A stretch of DNA of 7,963 nucleotides from an uncultured Schwartzia sp. Lineage in GTDB: Bacteria; Bacillota; Negativicutes; Selenomonadales; Selenomonadaceae. The position numbers and the translations under genes are program-made. This document shows, piece after piece, positions 1 through 6,920 of the stretch (position 1 is the stretch's first letter; each line of letters opens with the position of its first letter). The notes beneath the pieces were generated by a model. That model saw nothing but the letters and a program-made list of their open reading frames with translations, searched no databases and was not told where the DNA came from. The DNA lies in the NCBI GenBank assembly GCA_905373705.1, contig CAJPUA010000033.1, positions 1-7,963 on the forward strand. The letters run 5' to 3'.

Positions 1-1
1 T

Positions 2-52
2 ACCGACGCTCTGCCTTATTTTGAGATTCGCGGCGAGGTCTACATGACCCGG
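2..52 (+). pseudogene. ligA: Inverted fragment of ligA (LigA adenylation domain, wrong strand)
   Basis: Read on the plus strand from base 2, this stretch encodes TDALPYFEIRGEVYMTR. This matches the conserved (L/F)E(V/I)RGEVYM segment of NAD-dependent DNA ligase, which normally lies about 15-20 residues after the TRGDG..GEDVTENAR motif. Here that preceding motif is encoded immediately to the right, but on the minus strand. The two pieces meet at the palindrome CCCGGG (48-53). The fragment is therefore not an independent gene. It is the continuation of the neighbouring ligA turned around, with about a dozen intervening codons missing from the visible sequence. A fold-back chimera at a contig end is the likeliest cause; a real small inversion is the alternative. 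Confidence 0.85.
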
Positions 53-510
53 GCGTTTTCCGTCACATCCTCACCCTGCGTAACGCCGTCTCCCCGGGTA
101 ATCGCCCGGCTGAGCTCGCCGTTCTCATAACGCAACGCCAGCGATAGGCCGTCGATCTTTTCTTCCACGACAAACTCCGGATCAGGCAGCACCTCTTGAA
201 CCGTTCGGACAAAGCTCATTACTTCCTCTTTGGCAAAGACATCCTGCAAAGAAAGCATTGGTACGTCGTGCGGAACAAGCACCCCCGCGGTTCGCTTCGC
301 CTGGCCGCCAACCATCTGCGTTGGAGAATTTGGCGTTATCAGTTCCGGATACTCCTGTTCTAGTTTTTTCAGACGAAGCATAAGCTGATCGTAATCGTAA
401 TCCGAGATTATCGGATTATCCTGATTATAATAGCGGTCATTATGGTAGCGGATTTCTTTTCGCAAAGATGCTAGTTCTTTTTTTATTGTCTGTATATCCA
501 TTGCTGCCAT
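40..510 (-). CDS. ligA: NAD-dependent DNA ligase LigA, N-terminal part only (gene broken at about base 50)
   Basis: LigA seals nicks in duplex DNA during replication and repair, using NAD+ to adenylate an active-site lysine. The N-terminal Ia domain that binds NMN is visible at about residues 22-50 (HNDRYYNQDNPIISDYDYD), followed by the start of the nucleotidyltransferase domain. The KxDG motif gives Lys118 (KIDG), and TRGDG with GEDVTENAR ends at residue 154. Full-length family members have about 670 residues. After Arg154 the frame gives only V, M and a TAG stop, because the sequence flips strand. The OB fold, zinc finger, HhH and BRCT domains are not in the window. ATG at 510 is chosen because a GGGAGGAAGGG ribosome site lies just upstream. 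An in-frame ATG three codons later (501) is too far from that site, and extending upstream would run into pcrA. The gene follows pcrA by 19 bp and is probably cotranscribed with it. Confidence 0.93.
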   Translation of the reverse strand: MAAMDIQTIKKELASLRKEIRYHNDRYYNQDNPIISDYDYDQLMLRLKKLEQEYPELITPNSPTQMVGGQAKRTAGVLVPHDVPMLSLQDVFAKEEVMSFVRTVQEVLPDPEFVVEEKIDGLSLALRYENGELSRAITRGDGVTQGEDVTENARVM

Positions 511-517
511 CTCGTGT

Positions 518-528
518 CCCTTCCTCCC
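518..528 (-). promoter_or_regulatory. Ribosome binding site of ligA
   Basis: The minus strand reads GGGAGGAAGGG, ending 7 nt before ATG at 510. It lies within the 19 bp between the pcrA stop (TGA, 530-532) and ligA. It fixes the ligA start at 510 and suggests independent ribosome loading on a shared pcrA-ligA message. Confidence 0.75.
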
Positions 529-529
529 G

Positions 530-2509
530 TCAGGCTCGTGTAATCGGCGCGTATTTTTGCATAAAGGGACGAATTCCCTGCCCCGGGAAAGCAATTTTCA
601 GTTCCGTTTCTTCTCCCTCGCCCTTTACGGAAACAATCGTGCCTTCTCCCCACTTCGCGTGACGGACCTTATCGCCGGTATGCCACTTGATATCCAGATC
701 AGGACGAAGCGGCGGCGCGGCGGGCGTGCTCCTAGAAAGCGCTTCTTGTCCGGAGAAAAATTTTAGCGCTTGATTGGCAGACATCGTCCCTGCCACACCG
801 TCACCTTCCATAGCACCGCCCTTTTTTCTAGCGGGAAAGGAGCGCCCTCTCAGCCTTTGCTGGTTTCTCTCAGAGATAGGCGCCGCGGCAAACGCTTCCA
901 TAAATTCGGCGGGGATCTCAGTCAAGAAACGCGACGGCGGATACACCGTTAAATGGCCAAAGATCATGCGTTGTTTAGCGTAGCTAAGGTATAGCTTACG
1001 TTGCGCCCGCGTAATTCCCACATAGCAGGTGCGTCGTTCTTCTTCCAAGGCATCCGGCTCCATCAAGGTTCGAGCATGCGGAAACAGCCCTTCCTCCATT
1101 CCGGCGAGAAAGACAACGGGAAATTCCAGCCCTTTCGCCGAGTGGAGCGTCATCAACGTAACGCGATCCCCCGCTATATCGGCTTCGTCAATATCCGAGA
1201 TCAAGGCGATGTGGTTCAAAAAATTCTCCAAATCAGGCGTCTCGCCACTCGCCTCAAAATCTTTGGCGACGCTGATAAACTCTTTCAGGTTTTCCAACCG
1301 GGCTTCATTCTCCGGCTTATTCTCCTTCGTCAGTTCATCATTATATCCCGTAGCCTCCAAAACCTTTTCTACCAGCTGAGCGAGGGGCAACGTTTCCACT
1401 TCGGTTAATAAGTCAAAAATCAGGGCAGCGAAATCCGTCAAAATATGACGCGCCCGCACGTTCAGACGGGGTACATCTTCTAAATATTCAGGGCTGGAAA
1501 TGACGTCGAACAGATTCAGCCCCTGCTCCGCCGCGTAAGCCTCGATCCGGGATAAACTGGTATCGCCCAAACCTCGCCGGGGAACATTGATAATCCGGCG
1601 CAGGCTCATTGCGTCTAAGGGATTAAAAATCAGGCGCAGATAAGCGATGATATCCTTAATCTCTTTACGTTCGTAAAATTTCAGCCCCCCGACCATCGTA
1701 TAAGGAAGCCCATAGCGCATGAAGCCTTCTTCCAGTACCCGCGATTGCGCGTTAGTTCGGTAGAGGACGGCAAAATCATTATAAGATACGGTTTGCGTCG
1801 ATTGCGCTATTTCTCGTCTGACCGCGTTGGCGATGAAATCGGCCTCGTCGCGTTCGTCGTTGGCAACGTAGAGGGTGATCTTTTCCCCCGCTGCGTTTTC
1901 TGTCCAGAGATTTTTCTCTTTGCGGTTTTGATTGTGCTGAATGACGGCGTTTGCCGCCGCCAGAATCGTTCGCGTCGAGCGATAATTCTGCTCCAAGCGA
2001 ATAACCTTCGCTTCGGGATAATCCGCCTCAAAATCCATAATATTGCGAATATCTGCTCCCCGCCAGCCGTAAATCGACTGGTCAGCGTCGCCGACGACGC
2101 ACAAATTGTGATGCTTGGCCGCCAAAAGTTTTGTCAGCTGGTATTGCGCGCCATTCGTATCCTGATACTCATCCACCAGAATGTATTGAAACCGATCCTG
2201 ATACTTAGCGCGGATCTCTTCATTTTTGTCTAAAATTGCTACCGTAAATAACAACAAATCGTCAAAATCCAGCGCGTTATTTTGCCTTAGAGCGTTTTCA
2301 TAAGCCTCATAAACTTCGGCGATTTTTTTATTGGTAAAGGTGATAGCTAATATTCGATACGCCGGCACATCATGCGCCAAAAGATTCGCAATCCGACAAG
2401 TCAGGACTTTCGTCTTTCCGGAGCCGGCTCCGGCCATGATGAGAAGCGGTCCGGAAAGGCATGTCACCGCATCTTTCTGCTTGTCGTTTAATTCCTGAAA
2501 AATATCCAC
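530..2509 (-). CDS. pcrA: ATP-dependent DNA helicase PcrA (UvrD/Rep family) with an internal in-frame gap
   Basis: PcrA is a 3'-5' superfamily 1A helicase acting in repair, replication restart and removal of RecA or stalled RNA polymerase. Visible motifs are Walker A GAGSGKT (27-33), motif Ia ITFTN (56-60), DFDDLL (81-86), Walker B DEYQDT (113-118), GDADQSIYGWRG (140-151), QNYRST (174-179), TLHSAKGLEF (454-463) and YVGITRA (496-502). A C-terminal Tudor-like RNA-polymerase-binding domain is present (about 611-655, GDKVRHAKWGEGTIVS). In Geobacillus PcrA, Walker A lysine to Walker B aspartate spans about 186 residues; here it spans 81. About 105 residues holding motif Ib (STFHS) and domain 1B are therefore missing between NK61 and K62-IAEVY, at a run of seven A bases. 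All other parts are intact. The product as written is probably defective, so either the joint is an artefact or the gene is mutated. The start is GTG, with AGGAGG 5 nt upstream. Confidence 0.95.
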   Translation of the reverse strand: MDIFQELNDKQKDAVTCLSGPLLIMAGAGSGKTKVLTCRIANLLAHDVPAYRILAITFTNKKIAEVYEAYENALRQNNALDFDDLLLFTVAILDKNEEIRAKYQDRFQYILVDEYQDTNGAQYQLTKLLAAKHHNLCVVGDADQSIYGWRGADIRNIMDFEADYPEAKVIRLEQNYRSTRTILAAANAVIQHNQNRKEKNLWTENAAGEKITLYVANDERDEADFIANAVRREIAQSTQTVSYNDFAVLYRTNAQSRVLEEGFMRYGLPYTMVGGLKFYERKEIKDIIAYLRLIFNPLDAMSLRRIINVPRRGLGDTSLSRIEAYAAEQGLNLFDVISSPEYLEDVPRLNVRARHILTDFAALIFDLLTEVETLPLAQLVEKVLEATGYNDELTKENKPENEARLENLKEFISVAKDFEASGETPDLENFLNHIALISDIDEADIAGDRVTLMTLHSAKGLEFPVVFLAGMEEGLFPHARTLMEPDALEEERRTCYVGITRAQRKLYLSYAKQRMIFGHLTVYPPSRFLTEIPAEFMEAFAAAPISERNQQRLRGRSFPARKKGGAMEGDGVAGTMSANQALKFFSGQEALSRSTPAAPPLRPDLDIKWHTGDKVRHAKWGEGTIVSVKGEGEETELKIAFPGQGIRPFMQKYAPITRA

Positions 2510-2514
2510 ATAAA

Positions 2515-2520
2515 CCTCCT
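2515..2520 (-). promoter_or_regulatory. Ribosome binding site of pcrA
   Basis: A perfect AGGAGG on the minus strand lies 5 nt before the GTG start at 2509. An overlapping ATG (2511-2509) is out of frame and hits a stop within a few codons, so GTG is the supported start. No clear promoter boxes are visible in the short stretch between this site and the ppaC terminator. A weak GATAAG is the only candidate for a -10. Confidence 0.75.
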
Positions 2521-2545
2521 GGCCTTATCAAGTCCCATTCGACAG

Positions 2546-2577
2546 AAAACAGGCTGCCGCATTTTCGCGGCAGCCTG
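2546..2577 (-). terminator. Rho-independent terminator after ppaC
   Basis: Bases 2550-2560 (CAGGCTGCCGC) pair perfectly with 2567-2577, giving an 11 bp GC-rich stem with a 6-base loop (2561-2566). On the minus strand the stem is followed by TTTTCT. It begins 11 bp after the ppaC stop and sits upstream of pcrA. It should therefore end the ppaC transcript and insulate pcrA-ligA. The U tract is short, so some read-through is possible. Confidence 0.85.
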
Positions 2578-2588
2578 CCGAATCCGTT

Positions 2589-4235
2589 TTAATTCTGAAG
2601 TCGCCGCACGGCCTCAGACATGGGCGGAATGATCTGCTTTTTACGCGACATGACCCCGGGCAGATAGATAGAGTTTCCCGAAGCGTCTTTCTTAAAGGCG
2701 TCGCCGATCAGCGTTTTTGGTGAGCCTACATACAAAAGTTCCGTGCTTTCTTCCAAAATATTCGTCACCATCAGCAGCATAAGATCGAAATTTTCCTGCT
2801 CAGAAACCGCGCTCATACTTTCCAGCAGCCGATCCTTCAGCGCCATAATTTCCTCGTAGCCCATAACGGAGATTTGGCTGATCAGGACATGATAATCGCC
2901 AAATTGAAATTCTTTCATGTCGTTTTTCACGATCTCAATCGGCGACATATCACCAATACCCGAACCGGCTTTCAGCATATCCATGCCGTACTGAACCATT
3001 TTAACGCCCGCGATACCTGCCAGACGTTCGGCCGTCTTCATATCGTAAGCGGTGCAGGTTGGCGATTTGAAAAGAACCGTATCCGAAATAATTGCCGAAA
3101 GCAGAAGCCCCGCAATAGGCGCCGTTATCTCCACATTATTCTGCCAGTACATATTCGCGATGATCGTCGCGGTGCACCCTACCGGCTCTTCGCGGATATA
3201 AATCGGCTCGCCGGTCTGCATTCCGCCCAGCCGATGATGATCGATGATCTCTACAATACGAGCGTTTTCTATGCCTTCGATCGCCTGTCCCCGCTCGTTA
3301 TGATCCACCAGAATAACTTGTTCCGGTTCCGGCACCATGAGATTATCACGACTGACCAGACCGATCAGCCGCCCATTTTCCACTACCGGATAATTACGGA
3401 AATTCGTCGACGCAATCGTTCCTTTAATATCGCTTAACAACTGCTGCTGTCCAAAAGAAATCATGCTTTTTTTCATGATGTAGCCCACCGGGACGCACTG
3501 ATTAATCAAGCGAGCCGCCGTATAAGCGTCATGGGCTGTCACCGCGAGCAGTATATGCTTGGCCCGCGCTTTATCCAAAATATCATCCGGTACATTTCCT
3601 TCATCGGTCATGATAAGACAGGCAATTTCGTGTTCCAATATCTCCATCATGGAATCATACCGGCCTTCGCCAACTAAAACGACATCACCGGGCTGAACCA
3701 GTTTTGCCGCCGTATGGCGACTGCTCGACGCGATACGGACCGTTCCTTTTACCAGCGTATCTTCATCAGCCGACGCCAGCACCTTGCCTTCTATGCTGGC
3801 AATAACGGCTCTTAGATAGACCCCGGCTTTGTCCAGATTCTGCATATTGATTTCTTCAAAGTAGCGCTGCGCCAAATCGCTGACCGTAACGATTCCCGCC
3901 AACAAGCCCTCTTCGTCCGTGACCGGAACCGAACGCAGGGACTTTTCCTGCATAATTTTCCCCAGTTCACGCAAGGTATCGGTTTCGCGAACAATCGTAT
4001 CGCTATCCAGCATGACGTCCTTTACCCGCGGATAGAGATCGGAAAGGAACATTGGCGCTTCTACGCCAAAATATTCCAAAGCGTATTTCGTTTCCGCATT
4101 GACCTGCCCTGTCCGTGCCGCCACCGCATCTTGACCTAACGCTTGCTTCAAAGCGGCGTAAGCGAGGGAAGAACAGATAGAATCCGTATCAGGATTACGA
4201 TGTCCAATGACATAAATAGGCTTTACATTGCTCAT
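2589..4235 (-). CDS. ppaC: Manganese-dependent inorganic pyrophosphatase with CBS-DRTGG-CBS insert (family II)
   Basis: This cytoplasmic enzyme hydrolyses pyrophosphate to two phosphates, pulling biosynthetic reactions forward. The DHH domain is visible: GHRNPDTDS (11-19; His12, Asp16, Asp18), VDHN (310-313), IDHH (331-334) and SDT (384-386; Asp385). The DHHA2 domain ends with the substrate-binding SRKKQ (530-534). Between the first and second metal motifs lies a regulatory insert: CBS1 (about 71-125), a DRTGG domain (about 130-245) and CBS2 (about 250-302). Family members with this layout are inhibited by AMP and ADP and activated by ATP or diadenosine polyphosphates; that is family knowledge, not seen here. 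At 548 residues it is full length for the type. ATG at 4235 has GAAGGGG 8 nt upstream. The gene has its own promoter in the divergent gap and its own terminator, so it is probably monocistronic. Confidence 0.96.
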   Translation of the reverse strand: MSNVKPIYVIGHRNPDTDSICSSLAYAALKQALGQDAVAARTGQVNAETKYALEYFGVEAPMFLSDLYPRVKDVMLDSDTIVRETDTLRELGKIMQEKSLRSVPVTDEEGLLAGIVTVSDLAQRYFEEINMQNLDKAGVYLRAVIASIEGKVLASADEDTLVKGTVRIASSSRHTAAKLVQPGDVVLVGEGRYDSMMEILEHEIACLIMTDEGNVPDDILDKARAKHILLAVTAHDAYTAARLINQCVPVGYIMKKSMISFGQQQLLSDIKGTIASTNFRNYPVVENGRLIGLVSRDNLMVPEPEQVILVDHNERGQAIEGIENARIVEIIDHHRLGGMQTGEPIYIREEPVGCTATIIANMYWQNNVEITAPIAGLLLSAIISDTVLFKSPTCTAYDMKTAERLAGIAGVKMVQYGMDMLKAGSGIGDMSPIEIVKNDMKEFQFGDYHVLISQISVMGYEEIMALKDRLLESMSAVSEQENFDLMLLMVTNILEESTELLYVGSPKTLIGDAFKKDASGNSIYLPGVMSRKKQIIPPMSEAVRRLQN

Positions 4236-4300
4236 AAAGGAGTCCCCTTCCTAAACATAGTCTATAGAACTCAATCATATTCTTATTATCTCTGCTTGCC

Positions 4301-4329
4301 ATTATACAACACTGCCTTTGTAAGTGGAA
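4301..4329 (-). promoter_or_regulatory. Likely ppaC promoter
   Basis: The minus strand carries a perfect -10 box TATAAT (4306-4301). At 17 bp spacing the -35 position reads TTCCAC, which keeps only the TT of the consensus. Transcription would start near 4294 and leave a leader of about 59 nt before ATG 4235. No obvious riboswitch fold is visible in this short leader. Confidence 0.6.
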
Positions 4330-4361
4330 CCTTCCCGCTATATTTTTTCGGATTCCTGCGC

Positions 4362-4367
4362 TATAAT
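4362..4367 (+). promoter_or_regulatory. Likely -10 box for the TtcA-like gene
   Basis: There is a perfect TATAAT on the plus strand, with TG five bases upstream of it (TGCGCTATAAT) rather than at the extended -10 position. The -35 region (TATATT at 17 bp spacing) is poor. Transcription would start near 4374, only about 19 nt before the GTG start and just before the ribosome site (AAAGGAAG, 4376-4383). The box lies about 56 bp from the oppositely directed ppaC -10 box, so the 157 bp gap (4236-4392) serves both genes. Confidence 0.6.
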
Positions 4368-4392
4368 GAAAAACCAAAGGAAGTGAACCCAG

Positions 4393-5169
4393 GTGAAATA
4401 TCGGTTGCCACAAATATGTTTCAGTAAAATTATGCGCGCCATCGTCGAATTTGACCTTATTCAAGAAGGCGACAATATTTTAATCGGCCTGTCCGGCGGC
4501 AAAGACAGCCTCCTTTTAACTTACGCTTTAGCTATGCTGCGTGAGCGGCTGAAAAAGCATTTCAACCTACGGGCGTTTACCGTTAATCCGATGTTCAGCT
4601 CAGCTTTCGATACCGACGCCTTGAAAACCTTTACTGAGGCGCTTCAAATTCCTTGGGAAGCACAGGCCGTCGACATCGCCGAGATCATCAAAGAGCAGAA
4701 AGGAAAAAGCGCCTGCTACACCTGCGCTTTTTTTCGGCGCGGCGCGATAAATCACTACGCACGGGAACACGGCTGCAATAAGATCGCTTACGCACACCAT
4801 AACGACGACGCCGTAGAAACCTTGCTTATGAGCCTGCTGTACTCGGGACAAATTCAGACATTTACGCCCAAGACGTACCTCGATCGCACTAGTCTAACGG
4901 TAATCCGCCCCCTCGTTTATCTGCGCGAAGAAGAGATTCGAGATGCCGCCCGCCGCTGCGGTCTGACGCCGATCCCCTCACCCTGCCCCCGCAACGGAGA
5001 GACTGCGCGCCAGACGGTCAAAGAGCTGATCGCGCAACTTTCTGCTTCCGACCCTTTAATTTACCCCCATTTAGCTTCGGCCCTGCGCGCGAATAATATC
5101 GGCGAGCTATGGCCGCCTGCCAAAAATCGTAACGAAATGGCCTCTACTTACCGAGATTACATGGGTTAG
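4393..5169 (+). CDS. ttcA: TtcA-family tRNA thiolation protein (PP-loop ATPase, Fe-S type)
   Basis: TtcA enzymes adenylate tRNA and insert sulfur, forming 2-thiocytidine at position 32 with the help of an iron-sulfur cluster. The PP-loop SGGKDS (34-39) binds ATP. Cys108 and Cys111 form the CxxC (ACYTC), and Cys198 (SPCPRNG) is the expected third cysteine. AHHNDDAVETLL (134-145) is the family's conserved helix after the PP-loop core. At 258 residues it is shorter than E. coli TtcA (311) and closer to the compact TtcA-like proteins of Firmicutes, so the exact tRNA position modified is inferred, not shown. GTG at 4393 is used because GGAAG lies 9 nt upstream and the following residues fit the family N-terminus. 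It is divergent from ppaC and converges on the phosphoethanolamine transferase gene with a 22 bp gap in which I see no terminator. Confidence 0.88.
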   Translation: MKYRLPQICFSKIMRAIVEFDLIQEGDNILIGLSGGKDSLLLTYALAMLRERLKKHFNLRAFTVNPMFSSAFDTDALKTFTEALQIPWEAQAVDIAEIIKEQKGKSACYTCAFFRRGAINHYAREHGCNKIAYAHHNDDAVETLLMSLLYSGQIQTFTPKTYLDRTSLTVIRPLVYLREEEIRDAARRCGLTPIPSPCPRNGETARQTVKELIAQLSASDPLIYPHLASALRANNIGELWPPAKNRNEMASTYRDYMG

Positions 5170-5191
5170 ACGCCATAAACCTGAAAACCTC

Positions 5192-6877
5192 TCACTCCTC
5201 ACGCCGATCGTCGCGAATCTCCGTATCGTAATCAAGACCACTGAATATCCGCCGCCGTGAGGCGTCGAATTCGGGATTTATCAAGCTTTTTTCCGGCCGG
5301 TAATCGTCGGTGTAAATATCCGCGATGTCCAAAATTGTGTGGATCATATCGTCGGTCATGTAGGGACGATCTACCGCCCTTTGGAGCGCCGCCCACTTCT
5401 CGGGGTATTTCTCCTTGAATTTTTCGGAGCCCCAAACGATAACGGGAATTTCGATCATGTGCCGATTCGGGTTTTCTTCAATATGCCCAACCACGCTGCC
5501 CTCGTCGTACACGGCCTCGCTGTGATCCGGCACATAGATGACGATCGCTTCCTCGTTGCGGAAAGTATTAATGATGTGATCGACAATATAATCGTTATAG
5601 TAAATCGCGTTATCGTACTGGGCCACAACTTCACGAAAATGCTCCGACACATTCAGGCGAATATCCGCGCCGGTAAACTTATGATAGGCGTATGGGTAAC
5701 GATTATAATAGAGGCCATGTCCCCCCATCAGATGAAGCACATAAAAATTGCGTTCTCCCGATCGCATTCGCGCTTCGTCGAGCAAGGGAAACAAACATTC
5801 ATCCAGAACCCCCGTATCCTCATATGAATCGCGGATACGGGTAAATTTATGCCAGCTGCTGTGATTGGCGTAAATTTGGGCGACATTGCCCCAAATCCCG
5901 GAACTTTCCTGATTGGAAAGCCAGAAAGTTTTATAACCCGCCGCGTTCATGACGTCGATCAGATTATGGTATTCATACCACGGCTGATCCGATTCGTAAT
6001 CACAGAAGGTAAACAGTTTGCTCAATACGGCAATCGTCGTCGAATGGGGACTGATAACATCCCGAAAAACGCAAATCTCTCCTTTTTGCGCCAGCTCGTC
6101 CAAATGCGGTGTCGTGGGAAGATAATACCCATAAAGATGCATATGATTGCGATTCGTCGCTTCGCCCAAGATAAAGACAATATTTTTGATCTGGCTGCGA
6201 TTTTCCGTAATATGCACGTCTGTATTCATTTGCGCCGAAAGCCGGCGATATGCAACCATATTTTCCACCGCTGTGGCGGCCGCCGCTCCAGCCCGCTGCC
6301 AGGGGAGCATTTTATACAGCATAAACTCGCCGTATTGCGGGATCGCAGATCCCGCCAGAATAACACTTAGCAAGATTACAGCGGCTAAGAGAACTCTTTG
6401 CCCTCGTTCTGGAATGCAGAATCGCTGCCAGAGTCGGAGCCTCCAGAAAGCCACCGCTGCCAGCAGGATCGACAGCAATCCCACGATTTCCCGCCAGCTG
6501 ACATACATTTCGATAAACTCGCCGGCCTCCTTGAGATTCGTGTCCAGTATGGAATTAACGATCCCCGCCCCGATCAACGCCCCATAGCTGTGCATAACAA
6601 AAAGCTCGACTAAAAAAGGAGGCAAGGAGAAGAACAACAGTCCCAGCCGGACGCGTCGAAAGGCAATGGGATGCGAGCGCAGCAAAAATTGCAATCCGAC
6701 GGTGAGTAGAAGAATCGCCAGAAAAAGCGCCCCGGCGTAGGCAAAAAACAGCCAAACGTCATCGGCCGCGAGTAACGACCAGCCCAGTGTAAAATAATTG
6801 AAGATAAATAAAAGCCAGATAAATCCGCTGTTTTTACTGAAACAGCGCTGCATCCACTCCCCAGAAAGCCCAGGCAT
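5192..6877 (-). CDS. Inner-membrane phosphoethanolamine transferase (EptA/CptA type, sulfatase fold)
   Basis: The family transfers phosphoethanolamine from phosphatidylethanolamine to lipid A or LPS core sugars on the periplasmic face. About five hydrophobic membrane segments lie at residues 17-37, 41-66, 76-97, 130-146 and 160-180. The periplasmic sulfatase-like catalytic domain follows from about 230. Visible catalytic and metal residues are Glu239 (GEATNRNH), the presumed nucleophile Thr280 in SPHSTT, His387 (LMGGHG), Asp451-His452 (PDHSE) and His465. At 561 residues it is full length. The SPHSTT motif and the presence of only three cysteines in the soluble part (269, 292, 361) differ from EptA/MCR, which carry a CGT(S/A)T motif and several disulfides. 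It may resemble CptA/EptC, which act on core heptose phosphate, more closely; the acceptor is not determinable here. ATG 6877 has GGGAGG 8 nt upstream. It starts 43 bp after queE, so it may share that transcript. Confidence 0.9.
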   Translation of the reverse strand: MPGLSGEWMQRCFSKNSGFIWLLFIFNYFTLGWSLLAADDVWLFFAYAGALFLAILLLTVGLQFLLRSHPIAFRRVRLGLLFFSLPPFLVELFVMHSYGALIGAGIVNSILDTNLKEAGEFIEMYVSWREIVGLLSILLAAVAFWRLRLWQRFCIPERGQRVLLAAVILLSVILAGSAIPQYGEFMLYKMLPWQRAGAAAATAVENMVAYRRLSAQMNTDVHITENRSQIKNIVFILGEATNRNHMHLYGYYLPTTPHLDELAQKGEICVFRDVISPHSTTIAVLSKLFTFCDYESDQPWYEYHNLIDVMNAAGYKTFWLSNQESSGIWGNVAQIYANHSSWHKFTRIRDSYEDTGVLDECLFPLLDEARMRSGERNFYVLHLMGGHGLYYNRYPYAYHKFTGADIRLNVSEHFREVVAQYDNAIYYNDYIVDHIINTFRNEEAIVIYVPDHSEAVYDEGSVVGHIEENPNRHMIEIPVIVWGSEKFKEKYPEKWAALQRAVDRPYMTDDMIHTILDIADIYTDDYRPEKSLINPEFDASRRRIFSGLDYDTEIRDDRREE

Positions 6878-6920
6878 ACGTATTTCCTCCCATTTTCCTT
6901 CCCCTCGAGAAGGTCGTAAT

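Noticed and set aside
511..594. Possible N-terminal extension of LigA to an upstream start at 594
   Set aside because: The extension overlaps the end of pcrA and does not resemble LigA. The strong ribosome site at 518-528 points to ATG 510.
1745..2233. Open plus-strand frame of 162 codons opposite pcrA, and a similar one at 1001-1408
   Set aside because: Both are antisense to conserved helicase motifs, and their translations show no domain.
2874..3437. Open plus-strand frame of 187 codons opposite ppaC
   Set aside because: It lies wholly antisense to a well-conserved gene and shows no recognisable protein features.
5170..5191. Shared terminator between the converging TtcA-like and transferase genes
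   Set aside because: The 22 bp gap has no inverted repeat or T tract that I can identify.
5339..5827. Open plus-strand frames opposite the transferase gene (5339-5827 and 5849-6370)
   Set aside because: They mirror the coding constraint of the minus-strand gene and match no family I know.
6337..6355. Perfect 8 bp inverted repeat (GCGGGATC / GATCCCGC) with a 3-base loop inside the transferase gene
   Set aside because: It lies within coding sequence (AGSAIPQ region after the last membrane segment) and has no U tract or gene boundary nearby. A chance repeat set by codon choice is adequate.
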